A stretch of 64,000 nucleotides of DNA from positions 1 through 64,000 of the forward strand of contig JABCRI010000092.1 of assembly GCA_015143295.1 (NCBI GenBank), read 5' to 3'. The notes below the pieces were generated by a model that was not told where the DNA came from, did not search any database, and worked only from the letters and a program-made list of their open reading frames with translations. Shown in pieces: positions 55,620 to 64,000 of this stretch. Source of the stretch: Tetracentron sinense. Lineage: Eukaryota; Streptophyta; Magnoliopsida; Trochodendrales; Trochodendraceae. A program made the translations under genes and the position numbers. Numbering within the stretch: position 1 is the stretch's first letter; each line of letters begins with the position of its first letter.

Positions 55620-56170
55620 TTTGAAGTTCTTGAAAGAGATTCTTGTGAACTTATAATACTAGTCTACAAGTCAATGAAACTCTGGTGGTGGTTTTTGCAT
55701 ACTCTTGCGTTGTTAAGTGCATTTGGCTTCTGCTTCCATCGATCCCAAAGGGGGATGATCTTGTCTCTTATGCTTCAGAGCTTCAAAAATGTTCACAGCC
55801 TCATCTAATTGGTGCACCTTGCTGTCCTCAGTACCATTCAAGTAATCTGGGTATACATTATCCTTGAATATCACTAAACTGCAAGGCTTCAATAGGACAG
55901 AGAAAGGGTGGTGGTTATCCAACCATTTGTCAGTCTCGATCTGAACTGTTCACTTATCTGAATATGCATCTTCAACACGGCTTCTCAATGTATTTGCACA
56001 CACACACTCAATCTCGACTGAGTGCAGTTCATCACAATCAGAAATCCAAAAGACAGAATTGCTATTACCAGGAAATAAGCAAGACCATCCTGGTGTGGCA
56101 TGATGCCTTGATCAGGAATTGTTATAACAATAATTGTGTGCAGATTGTTATACCATAACAGTGTATACAC
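55620..56170 (-). pseudogene. ALKBH6: ALKBH6-like 2-oxoglutarate dioxygenase pseudogene
   Basis: On the minus strand the sequence follows plant ALKBH6 from its catalytic core to its C-terminus. IPDQGIMPHQDGLAYF contains the Fe-binding H-x-D pair. Then come VIAILSFGFLIVMN, after a frame change ANTLRSRVEDAYSD, then HHPFSVLLKPCSLVIFKDN, and at the end TTTRVSLTCRLVL followed by VHKNLF. The arginine in RVSLTCR is the 2OG-binding position. Breaks: a frameshift at a GT run near 56005, a stop after DAYSDK, frame changes near 55715 and a stop after RLVL. The N-terminal part is absent. Absence of introns over this stretch would fit a processed copy but is not decisive. Confidence 0.85.
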
Positions 56171-56697
56171 TGTTCATTATGCATACATTTATATATGTTT
56201 TATATAATATAACTAGGTACAAAACGTAGGCCTGATTGGATGTGTGTGTTTAGAATGTGTGTTCAACCAAAAAAAAAAAAAGTGCTAGATATTTTATATT
56301 ATATATTATGTATGTATAAAGGGAAATGAAAAAACAACTTGAAATTCTTTACGGTTATAATGGTTTGCAACACAAAAGCCTTTTTTTTAAAATTCTAGTT
56401 AACAACTTTAACCTCTAGAGTTAAAAAATTTTTAACATTTTTAAAAAAACCAAGATTTGATGGTTGAACCCGTAGGGTTTGTAAATCTTAAGCATAGTCA
56501 AGAGGTATTAGAAGGGACATGTATTGACATGTGGGATGTGATCATACTTCTTGAAGTCCAATTATAATCATAGAGAATTTCAAGTTATGGAAAATGGAGC
56601 CGCGCGATCTCATTGGTCCATACCCCCCTTTTTAATACTTACTAACTATAGTTAAGATTCACTCACCATAGGGTTCATCCCTTCAACCTTGGTTTTT

Positions 56698-56733
<36 letters not shown>

Positions 56734-56926
56734 AGAATGTTTCTTTAGCACTAGCACTGCTCACTAATCAGTAATAATTATGAGTCTTTTTCACTATTGC
56801 AATTTTGTTGTTTTTGTTCTTCAAAAGAAATTTTAGTTAAAACGTTTTAAAGCTTCCAGCATTTAAAAGCTTAAATCCTCTTCATTTTTTTTCTTTTAAC
56901 TATGGCTTGTGGACACGGGTTAGTTA
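56171..56926. other. Intergenic with GGTTAAG repeats and AT microsatellite
   Basis: GGTTAAG-type copies at 56385-56530 and 56620-56700, then (AT)n at about 56699-56729. No gene is seen. Confidence 0.55.
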
Positions 56927-56934
56927 TGAGTGTT

Positions 56935-57482
56935 ATTGAGCCGAGCTTAGTAGTAGAGTGTCCGGGCATGGCTCTTTTCACTCAATAGCTGCTCTCAGCT
57001 CGAACTTAACTCAAGTTCCGCGGCCTGTGTTCAAGCTTAGCTCGAAAAATATATCATAAGATTGAGCTCGGCTCAGCTCAATTATATAAAACAATATTTT
57101 AATTCATTTGGGTTAACTTAGGTTAGGTTCGAGGTCTGCTCGAGCTCTATTTAAAACTCTAGGCTTACCAAAGTCAAGCTTTAGAGCAAAGCTTAATAGG
57201 CCAATTCTCCCTGACACTTTGTTTTCTAACTGATGTGGGACTAAACGCTCTTTGGTGAATTAGTACATACGGCCACCTCTTCTAAATCACTCTCTTTTAT
57301 CTTTAACGAGTCCAACATTTATCGATCCGAGTGGAGGTGTGGTCAAGCTCGACTCGTTAACTAAGCAAACTTTAAAATGTGTTCAAGTTTGGCTTGTTAA
57401 ACAAAATAAACGAACGAGCTTGAGCTTTTAACGAGCTCAGCTAGAGTTGTTCACAAACACCCTAGTTCGTTAACCACCCCTA
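56935..57482. mobile_element. hAT-like non-autonomous element, GAGCC family, copy 4
   Basis: Flanked by a perfect 8-bp duplication GGGTTAGT (56927-56934, 57483-57490). The right end is CACCCCTA; the left end is the mutated TATGAGTG. The body has GAGCCGAGC, GAGCTCG, GCTCGA and their inverses. Confidence 0.85.
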
Positions 57483-57928
57483 GGGTTAGTTACGTAAAAC
57501 AAAAGTAAGAGAAAACAAAAAGAGAAACTAAGACCATCTCCAACAGAGGAAGCTTTTAAAGTAGCAAAGGACAGAAGTTGTGCCACATCAGCTAATGTTT
57601 ACTCCAACAAACACAGTAACTCCAAATGCAAATATGCTACCCGACTTCCTTCACGGCAAATATGCCGTGAAGGAAGAGACACGGCAAAGGGGTTTTTTAT
57701 TTTAAAAACGTGGGTCTCATTGCAAGTACAACCTGCCATGCATATACAACGGCTCTTTCCTTTGTTTCTCAACAGCCTTTGCCAACGGATATATATGCAA
57801 CGTTCACAAACGGAAAGCCAATGGCTATTTCATTGAGCAATGGCTATATAAACCAAGACCACCCATATCAATTTCTCACTTCTTTCATTTATTTATATAA
57901 CAAAAAAGTTTTTTAAAATAATTTTGAC

Positions 57929-58918
57929 ATGGATACTCAATTTTCCTCTCAATCTAGCATCCCGTCCGAGAGTGCAAAAAAAAAAACGAGGCTCTAGCTT
58001 CAACGCACAAGAAGACATTCTTCTTGTGACGGCATGACTCAACATCAGTACGGATGGAGTGCACGGGAATGATCAAAGTAAAAACGGTTTCTAGGCGTGA
58101 GTATGGCAATATTTTCACTACTACAAGAAATTGATAACGATCGGGATGAAAAGTCACTATAACAACAGTGGGCGACTATTCAACATGCAATCAATAAATT
58201 TTGTGGTGGTCTTACTCAAATTGAAAATATGCACCAAAGTTGAAAAAATGAGTAAGATAAGATAAACCAAAATATATAAATGTAAATTCTATAATTGATT
58301 ATTATTGTTTTGCATGTATTTAATTAAGATTCGTATTTTTCAGATTGTGGATGCAAAAGCACTATACGAACAAACGGTTGGAAAAAAATTCATGTTCGAC
58401 CATTGTTGGAATCTATTAAGACTCCAACCGAAGTGGATGGATGACATTAGCAAGCACAAATCATCATTTAAAGGCAAGGCGGCGAAATCCTTTTCCGACA
58501 TGTCATCACCTTCTACTCTAGATAGTCCCATAAATCTTACGGAGGACGACACCCCAAACACTGATTTTGTGCAAAGACTACCAGACAGGAATACTGAGAA
58601 GCGAAAGATGCGAGATCGCGAAAAAAAATCATAGAAACGCCTATTGTTGTGGATCTTTTAAAAGAAATGATGGAAACGAGAAAGAAAACTGATACAGCAT
58701 ACTTGGAGGCAATTGAAGAAAAAAGACATACAAATGCAAAAACATTGGAGCTGGCCAAAATGCAGCAAAACCTGAAAGCAGATAAACAACGATAGAAACA
58801 AACAGTTGAAGAGGGGAGAATAATGACGATGAATACAAGTGGAATGACTCCTGATGCCCAAGAATATTATAGGTGCCTTAAGATGCAAATTCTTCAGAGA
58901 GGTTTGGGTGGTGTTTGA
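57929..58918 (+). pseudogene. PIF/Harbinger ORF1 (Myb/SANT-like, NAM-associated) relic
   Basis: Starts MDTQFSSQSS. Recognisable blocks, in changing frames: QEDILLVTA, VSRREYGNIF, then TIQHAINKFCGG-like. After a probable 92-bp intron (GT at 58252, AG at 58343) come IVDAKALYEQTVGKKFMFDHCWNLLRLQPKWM, a Ser/Thr linker, and the C-terminal RKMRDREKKS, AKMQQNLKADKQ and MTPDAQEYYRCLKMQIL. Stops follow KKS (58632-58634) and KADKQR. ORF1 proteins assist the transposase by binding DNA. This copy is disabled. Confidence 0.85.
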
Positions 58919-58960
58919 AAAGTAGTTGTTTCTTTTCATTATTTACTATCATTATTGTAT

Positions 58961-60237
58961 TTAGGCGTTCATACGAGCCCCTTGCAGTTTCCACAAGTGC
59001 TCAACAAGATCTGTTTGGAGTTGAGAATGTATTCCTCTATCTCGAATATGACGGTGATTTTGAATGATTTGTGATAGTTCTACCATACGCTCATGTGACA
59101 CTATAATATTTTCTTCAATTACATTGTAATTGAAGTCAGATATGTAAACATCGCGTTCATCTTCAACTATCATGTTGTGCATTATAATGCATGCCTTCAT
59201 GATATCTCTGAGTGTTGGAAGATCCCAAAAACGAGAAGGTCCACAAACAATTGCAAATCGCGCTTGGAGCACTCGAAATGCTCACTCAACGTTCTTCCTT
59301 GCTGATTCTTGAGCTGCAGCAAAATATTTATCCTTATTCTCTTGTAGACATGGAATTGTTATGGGGGATATATGTCATCAATAAGATAATACCTCATTGT
59401 GTAGTCATGACCATTAATTGAGTAATTGACTAGAGGTGTTATTCCTTGAATGAGGTTAGTAAATAAAGAAGATCGTTCTAACACATTGATATCATTGTAG
59501 GATCCCGGTAACCCAAAAAAAGCATGTCAGATCCAAAGATCATATGAAGCCACGACTTCAAGAATAATCGATGGATCGTGGTGGCCTCCCCTTTCATACT
59601 GACCTTTCCATGCAACTGGACAATTCTTTCACTTCCAATGCATGCAATCGATACTCCCCAACATCCCAGGAAACCCACGGGTCTCACCTTAAGCTAGCAA
59701 TCTAGAAATATCGTCGTTGTTTGGTGATCTCAAGTACTCTTCACCAAAAACCTCAACCACTGCCCTAACAAACCTGCTTAGACTTTCGATTGAGGTACTT
59801 TCATTGATCCTCACAAAGTTGTCCACAGCATTTGCCACTACACCATACGCAAGCATCCTCATTGCAGCAGTGACCTTTTGAAGAGATGATAAACCAAGGG
59901 TTCCAACTGCATTTCTTTTTAGGATAAAGTACGGGTCATGAGCCTCCATTGCAGACTGTATTCGAAGAAAAAGAGGTCGGCTCATTCGAAACCTCCTTCG
60001 AAATTAAATAGAAGAGTACACCGGGTTTTCAGCAAAATAGTCGTTGTAGAGTCTTTCGTGACCTTGAACTCGATCACGCCGAATAGTTGAGTGACCTTGA
60101 ATGAAACCGCGATGTGGTCTCGTTCTTCTCTCTGCACTAGATTGTTCTTGTTGTAGAGCAACTACGACTAACATCTCCAATTCATAGTCGGGAGCAAGAG
60201 CGGGGTCAAAGTCAGAGTCGGACAGAAGTAGATCCAT
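58961..60237 (-). pseudogene. PIF/Harbinger transposase (DDE) relic
   Basis: Reads from MDLLLSDSDFD through FRRRFRMSRPLFLRI, TVGTLGLSSLQKVTAAMRML, GMLGSIDCMHW (first catalytic Asp), LPGSYNDINVL (second Asp) to VLQARFAIV and DIMKACIIMHNMIVEDERD. In-frame stops at 60004-60006, 59689-59691, 59629-59631 and 59527-59529, a frame change near 59360 and a stop at the GLU-end helix before AFRVLQ show it is dead. The carboxyl part (58961-59272) remains open. Confidence 0.9.
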
Positions 60238-60439
60238 CAGAGAGAAGAGATTATGGAGTTGAGAAGATGGTGAAAATGAGAAATATTTGTGAGAATGAGT
60301 GACGAAGTTGTTGCATTTATAAAGAAAAGAGTCAAAAGTTCAAATTTGAATTGCAACGGTCATAAATATAAACAGCAATAAATAGTCATAAACAGTAATA
60401 AACGGTCACGGTAATAAACGGACATAAATCATTCTTTTA

Positions 60440-60860
60440 AAAAATGTTGAAACCGTTACCCGATACTGATACGCTACGTATAGGTACCGTAACGTTTTCC
60501 GACATATTTTTTCACTAAAAAATATCGTTTTTTTCATTAAAAATATCGTTTTCGATGCAATCTGGGCCTATTATGACCAGATTGCAGACGCACTTCGTGC
60601 ATCGTAGGGAGGTTCTGCCCCCCTGCCACCCCCCCGGGCAATCTGGTGAAGGTAAAACGATATTTTGTTGTGAAAAAAATTCTTTAGAATATTATTACTT
60701 ATTCCTTACATTTTTTATATATATTTTTTATTTATTGTGATTTTTTTAAGCAAAAAAAAAACTATAAAGGCCGTAAAAGCCGAAACCGTACCATAACGGC
60801 ATACCGTAACGGTTTTCAGCTATGTCCGGTGTCTGAAACCGCTTTTTTGAACTATGACAT
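60440..60860. mobile_element. Possible MITE nested in the Harbinger element
   Basis: The ends carry inverted TGAAACCGTTAC / GTAACGGTTTTCA blocks, and the interior has several GTAACG and ATATCGTTTT words plus a GC-rich patch at 60560-60660. It is not expected in a Harbinger element. Outer ends and target duplication are uncertain. Confidence 0.35.
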
Positions 60861-61043
60861 TAACGGTCATAATAGGTAAAAGATAAAAAAAATGATAAAA
60901 TAACATTTGCTACCTCCATTTGCTACCCTCTCTTGGAGTGAAGTTTTTTAAAAAGTTTAAATGGAGGTAGCAAATATGTAAATGGGGTAACAAATGACAC
61001 ATTTTCTACCTCCATTTGATACTCTCTCTCGGAGATGGTCTAA

Positions 61044-61527
61044 GGCTAACAATCCCAGCATGGGGCAATAATGAGAGCCAACCGGTGGCAATTCTGTAGT
61101 TATTGGGAAATGGAATCACAATTTTGTAACAAGATTTGACTTATAGTTACAAAATGGGAAATAGTTAACGTATCCATGAAATCCATTAAGAAATCTAAGG
61201 CTGGACTTCATTGGTCCGGCACCCCCCTCTAAAATACTCACCATTCTTCTTGAGGGCTCCATCAAATGCTTTGAAGAGGAGCCCCGGCTCACATTTAAAT
61301 TCTAAAGATAAAATTTTTATAAGAAACGAATAACAGAGATGAATCGGTATCAAAAAAAAAATAACAGAGATGAATCAGAGAGATCATGAAGTACTAGTAT
61401 GATCTTAATTCCAATATAAAAAAGGCACAATAAAAAGAATTACATATACTCGCAAAAAGAAAATTGAGTAACCATAGCCCAAATCCTAATATATATAGCC
61501 CAATCCTAGAGGCTAGAGCTTTACATG
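61044..61527. other. 3' flank of LEA_2 copy F
   Basis: No gene is seen. Positions 61340-61527 (GATGAATCAGAGAGATC, CTAGTATGATCTTAATTCC, GCCCAATCCTAGAG) match the 3' flank of copy A at about 4880-5100. Confidence 0.5.
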
Positions 61528-62169
61528 TCACTGGCAATTCAAATTCTGGATCGACCGGCTGGCCACATTAATAGTCATGGTGCAGTTCATTTCCGCTGTT
61601 TTACGTTTCTTCATCACCTTCATCACAGTCACCTTCCCACTCAACTTGGTGTGGCTGCTTAGTGTCAACATCCCTCTACTTATTTCACTGCTCAAGCCCG
61701 AATTACCTGATAGCCCGTTGGAGTTCACATCAACTGCAATAGTCATTCGTCGCGTTTTTCGTGCCTTAGCGCGCCCCTTAGAAATCAGGGCCTCTCCGAC
61801 CTTCATGCCGCCATAGGAGAAGGTTGCCGTGCTCTCATCAAATTTGTAGTGACCAAAATTCTTATTCTTCACTGTGACTTGGGCAATTAGTCTCATGCTA
61901 AAGGAAGGCGATGCTGCAGTGCCAACGTTAATTGTCTCAACCGTGACAGTGCCCAACTTGACATCAGGAGTTTTGATACGCATCACAGTTAATGCGAATA
62001 CAAGGATTATTATGGTTTGAAACACGGCAAACGCAGCTATATACGCGAAACATTTGATTTTCTTCTTCCGGCGAAGCTCCGCGGATTGCACCGTTGCTGA
62101 CTCTACGTCGCTTTTAGCATGACCGTTGGCCTGAGCCAAGGGATAGACCTGCTGGTCTCTCTCAGCCAT
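61528..62169 (-). CDS. LEA_2 family membrane protein, copy F (At1g64065-like)
   Basis: 213 codons starting MAERDQQVYPLAQAN. Basic stop, helix and LEA_2 domain are as in the sisters. Differences: IAQVTVKN where the others have IAEVTVKN or ITEVTVKN, ALISKGRA for ALIPKGRA, and NSNGLSGNSGLSSEI, which removes the NLS sequon kept by the others. The last residue is Gln instead of Glu. SGKVTVMKV is shared with copy D, and GGMKVGEALI with B and D. Its tail is of the A/E type. It is the rightmost gene of the array seen here. The role is inferred from the family. Confidence 0.93.
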   Translation of the reverse strand: MAERDQQVYPLAQANGHAKSDVESATVQSAELRRKKKIKCFAYIAAFAVFQTIIILVFALTVMRIKTPDVKLGTVTVETINVGTAASPSFSMRLIAQVTVKNKNFGHYKFDESTATFSYGGMKVGEALISKGRAKARKTRRMTIAVDVNSNGLSGNSGLSSEISRGMLTLSSHTKLSGKVTVMKVMKKRKTAEMNCTMTINVASRSIQNLNCQ

Positions 62170-62276
62170 TTTCTGATCTTGGAAGGGTGAGAAGAGATTC
62201 TAAATCTTTTTTTCCTCTGTGAAATGTACTAAAGATATGAAGGAGCTGTTGTTGCAATTGTGGAATTGCAATCAGT

Positions 62277-62456
62277 TATATATATAGTTGTATTTGGATG
62301 ATAAAATAAGAGGTAACGTACACCTTTCTTCAATGTGTGTTGCTTACAAAACTGGTTTTTATTCTTTTCCTAAACGCGTCCGGTGACCTTGAATCTCGCG
62401 CGGCTTCTTGGTCTTGGGACTTTGTCTTGTTAGTTAAAAAAAAGGGTAGAAGCTTC
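62277..62456 (-). promoter_or_regulatory. Promoter region of LEA_2 copy F
   Basis: TATATATATA at 62277-62286 (about 108 bp from the ATG), ACGCGT at 62374-62379, a further CGCGCG near 62396-62401 and GAAGCTTC at 62449-62456. The W-box position is degraded (CTTGAATC). Confidence 0.6.
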
Positions 62457-63404
62457 TAATGTATTTGTTGCATCCTCATTCATTGCAATCCATTTCAGGT
62501 ATGTCCGTCAATCTGGCCCTCCTCGGAGCCAAAAAAAAATTTGGGAACATTTTTTCACCTATAAAACCTACAGGACCAGTTGAGCCCTAGAACATGAGAG
62601 CCAGGCTTGAGCACCACCCTCTATGGCCCAGCACGGCCCAGCCCTCATACTACATACCTATAACATATATATTATATTTACTTTTATTAATAAATGTAAT
62701 AGTATACCATCTTTTATCAGCTTGCATATGGGAATGGAGTATTAATTTTGCTACCATGCTCCATTTATAAGGACTGCGATCGACCCTCTTTTCTTTTCTT
62801 TTCCATTACCTATGTCCATTGTTCATGATTGGCATATTAATATTTTATATTATATTAGATTGATAAGGGGCAAAGCAAGAATTTTTTTCTTGGAGGCAAA
62901 GTACGTATTTCAAGAAAATTAACCGACTTAGGAAAGCGCCCGAGTTTTTTTTTTTCATTGCAATAAAGTTATAATAATAAGAAAAACAAGGATTGATCCT
63001 TTTGAAAGTCATTATATAAATAAAAGAGTAGTGATTATCATACTCCTCGGTACGTTATCTACTGTACCTCTGTGTCCTCACGTCCCTTTTAACACACATT
63101 TAACCCTAATTAAGCTTAACCAATTTTTATAGTTAAGATTTATCTTTTTGAAAAGCCAAGTTTGAATTGCTTAACCGGATGAGTGAATCTTAACCACACT
63201 TGGCGTGGACCACTAACTTCGAAACACTATTAACCGGATTGTGGCATAACCGCATGACTTGTCATCTTTTGAGCTAAGCATAAGAGTATGTTTGTCACCC
63301 TGAGTTGAAGCAATGTGTAACTTGTGCCAAAAATTCAAGGGGATAGAAATGTAATAGAAAGCTACTTACAAATATACAATAGGACTATTTTAATTTCTCA
63401 AGTT
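62457..63404. other. Intergenic right of the array
   Basis: No gene is supported. A GGCCC-rich remnant lies at about 62512-62650, and a GGTTAAG-type repeat at 63080-63215. The rest is AT-rich. Confidence 0.5.
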
Positions 63405-63604
63405 AAGTACAATAACACACCCTCCCAGTGGTAAGTGGTAGGTGTATCCCTTCCTTAGGAAGGAGGTTCCGGGTTCCATTCCGGTAGAGGGTGAGAGTGG
63501 GTTGCACTCTTCACCCACCTTTAACTTAGAGCAGATATTAACTTGCTAAGTGGGATTGCGGCCTAACCATGTGTCTCATTCCCTTAAAAAAAAAGTACAA
63601 TAAC
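63405..63604 (+). mobile_element. tRNA-derived SINE with perfect 12-bp TSD
   Basis: The body 63417-63592 is flanked by AAGTACAATAAC (63405-63416, 63593-63604). The head holds a Pol III A-box-like CCAGTGGTAAGTGGTAGG and a B-box GGGTTCCATTCC, separated by the hairpin CCTTCCTTAGGAAGG. The body ends CCCTT followed by an A-run. This is a complete SINE insertion mobilised in trans by a LINE. Confidence 0.88.
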
Positions 63605-64000
63605 GGGACATACTTGGTGACAATTCTATTTTTAAAAAATGAAGAGGCACATGCATGTGCCCAATGTTAATCAACTTGAATAAACGTGAGAGCAACTACG
63701 GTTCACAAAACTAAGAAAATGCAGCACAATCATGAAGAACCTACTAATGGGCTTTGCATCACCAAAACATTAACTAATCATCTAATCTATATATCTACTA
63801 CTATTATATAATAACACGGTTAGAGTATTTCTCTGAATTTCACTATGCCTTCCTTTTGATGCCATATAGGATGGTTAGAGTATTTCTACGAGTATCACTT
63901 ATGTCATTCTTTTGATGTCATATAGGACTCTCCTTTATTTGTGAGGTCACATCATCAAACTAAAATTAATTGTGAGACCCATAAATTTCTAGCAAGATCT
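63605..64000. other. Intergenic, right edge
   Basis: AT-rich. A block around GGTTAGAGTATTTCT...TCCTTTTGATG(C)CATATAGGA is directly repeated (about 63819-63870 and 63872-63929). No gene. Confidence 0.5.

Larger units (their letters stand above)
57529..61043. mobile_element. PIF/Harbinger transposon, full-length but decayed, with TAA TSD
   Basis: The element 57532-61040 is bounded by GACCATCTCC and its inverse, with TAA duplicated outside (57529-57531, 61041-61043). Both ends also carry CTACC/CATTTG-rich subterminal repeats. It contains the two genes typical of the family in convergent orientation: the Myb/NAM-associated ORF1 on plus and the DDE transposase on minus. Both are broken. Confidence 0.92.

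Noticed and set aside
5152..61816. About 80-residue frames antisense to the LEA_2 genes (for example 5152-5394, 38364-38606, 61577-61816)
   Set aside because: They recur only because the sense genes are near-identical. They have no independent start context or domain.

Overview
This window is nuclear DNA from a flowering plant. It is AT-rich with single-exon plant gene families, long (AT)n tracts, LTR retrotransposons, MITEs, a tRNA-type SINE and a PIF/Harbinger element. I cannot place it below angiosperms (eudicot or magnoliid).

The host genes are a tandem array of LEA_2 genes, all on the minus strand and intronless: intact copies at 5103-5747, 26696-27328, 33335-33967, 38315-38944, 54364-55005 and 61528-62169, plus a decayed copy at 1575-2194. 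Each encodes about 210 residues: a short charged cytosolic tail, a basic RRKKK-type stop, one nearly invariant transmembrane helix and a C-terminal LEA_2 domain (the At1g64065-like subgroup). All seven copies, including the dead one, keep an upstream ACGCGT box and a GAAGCTTC-type palindrome. Five keep a TTGACT W-box about 20 bp beyond the ACGCGT. The intergenic DNA is also repeated (landmarks recur in the same order), so whole gene-plus-flank units of several kb were duplicated. Copy 38315-38944 is a mosaic of two sister genes.

Most remaining DNA is transposable-element material that landed between the units, and the sister units give uninserted comparison sites. Two related gag-only LTR elements dominate: 14772-25283 (LTRs about 0.5% different, TSD AGGAG, a 42-bp minisatellite in its 3' part) and 41609-51735 (TSD CATAC, in-frame stop in gag, and a scrambled 3' end where an antisense LTR abuts a truncated forward LTR). 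Neither has a pol gene. Four hAT-like elements built of GAGCC/GAGCTCG motifs have 8-bp TSDs. A further hAT-like element (35925-36766) has a perfect 8-bp TSD and carries a coding-like cargo. MULE-like MITEs with 9-10 bp TSDs, two short TIR elements (53138-53381, 53582-53738), a 1.16-kb palindrome (30471-31629), a complete but decayed PIF/Harbinger transposon (57532-61040) and a SINE (63417-63592) complete the set.

Other points of note are an ALKBH6 dioxygenase pseudogene (55620-56170), a GC-rich insert near the left edge that looks mitochondrial (301-1215), and two diverged copies of a sequence carrying an snRNA-type USE plus TATA at identical 24-nt spacing (11959-12000 plus strand; 28655-28697 minus strand). 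All boundaries and comparisons were made by eye.
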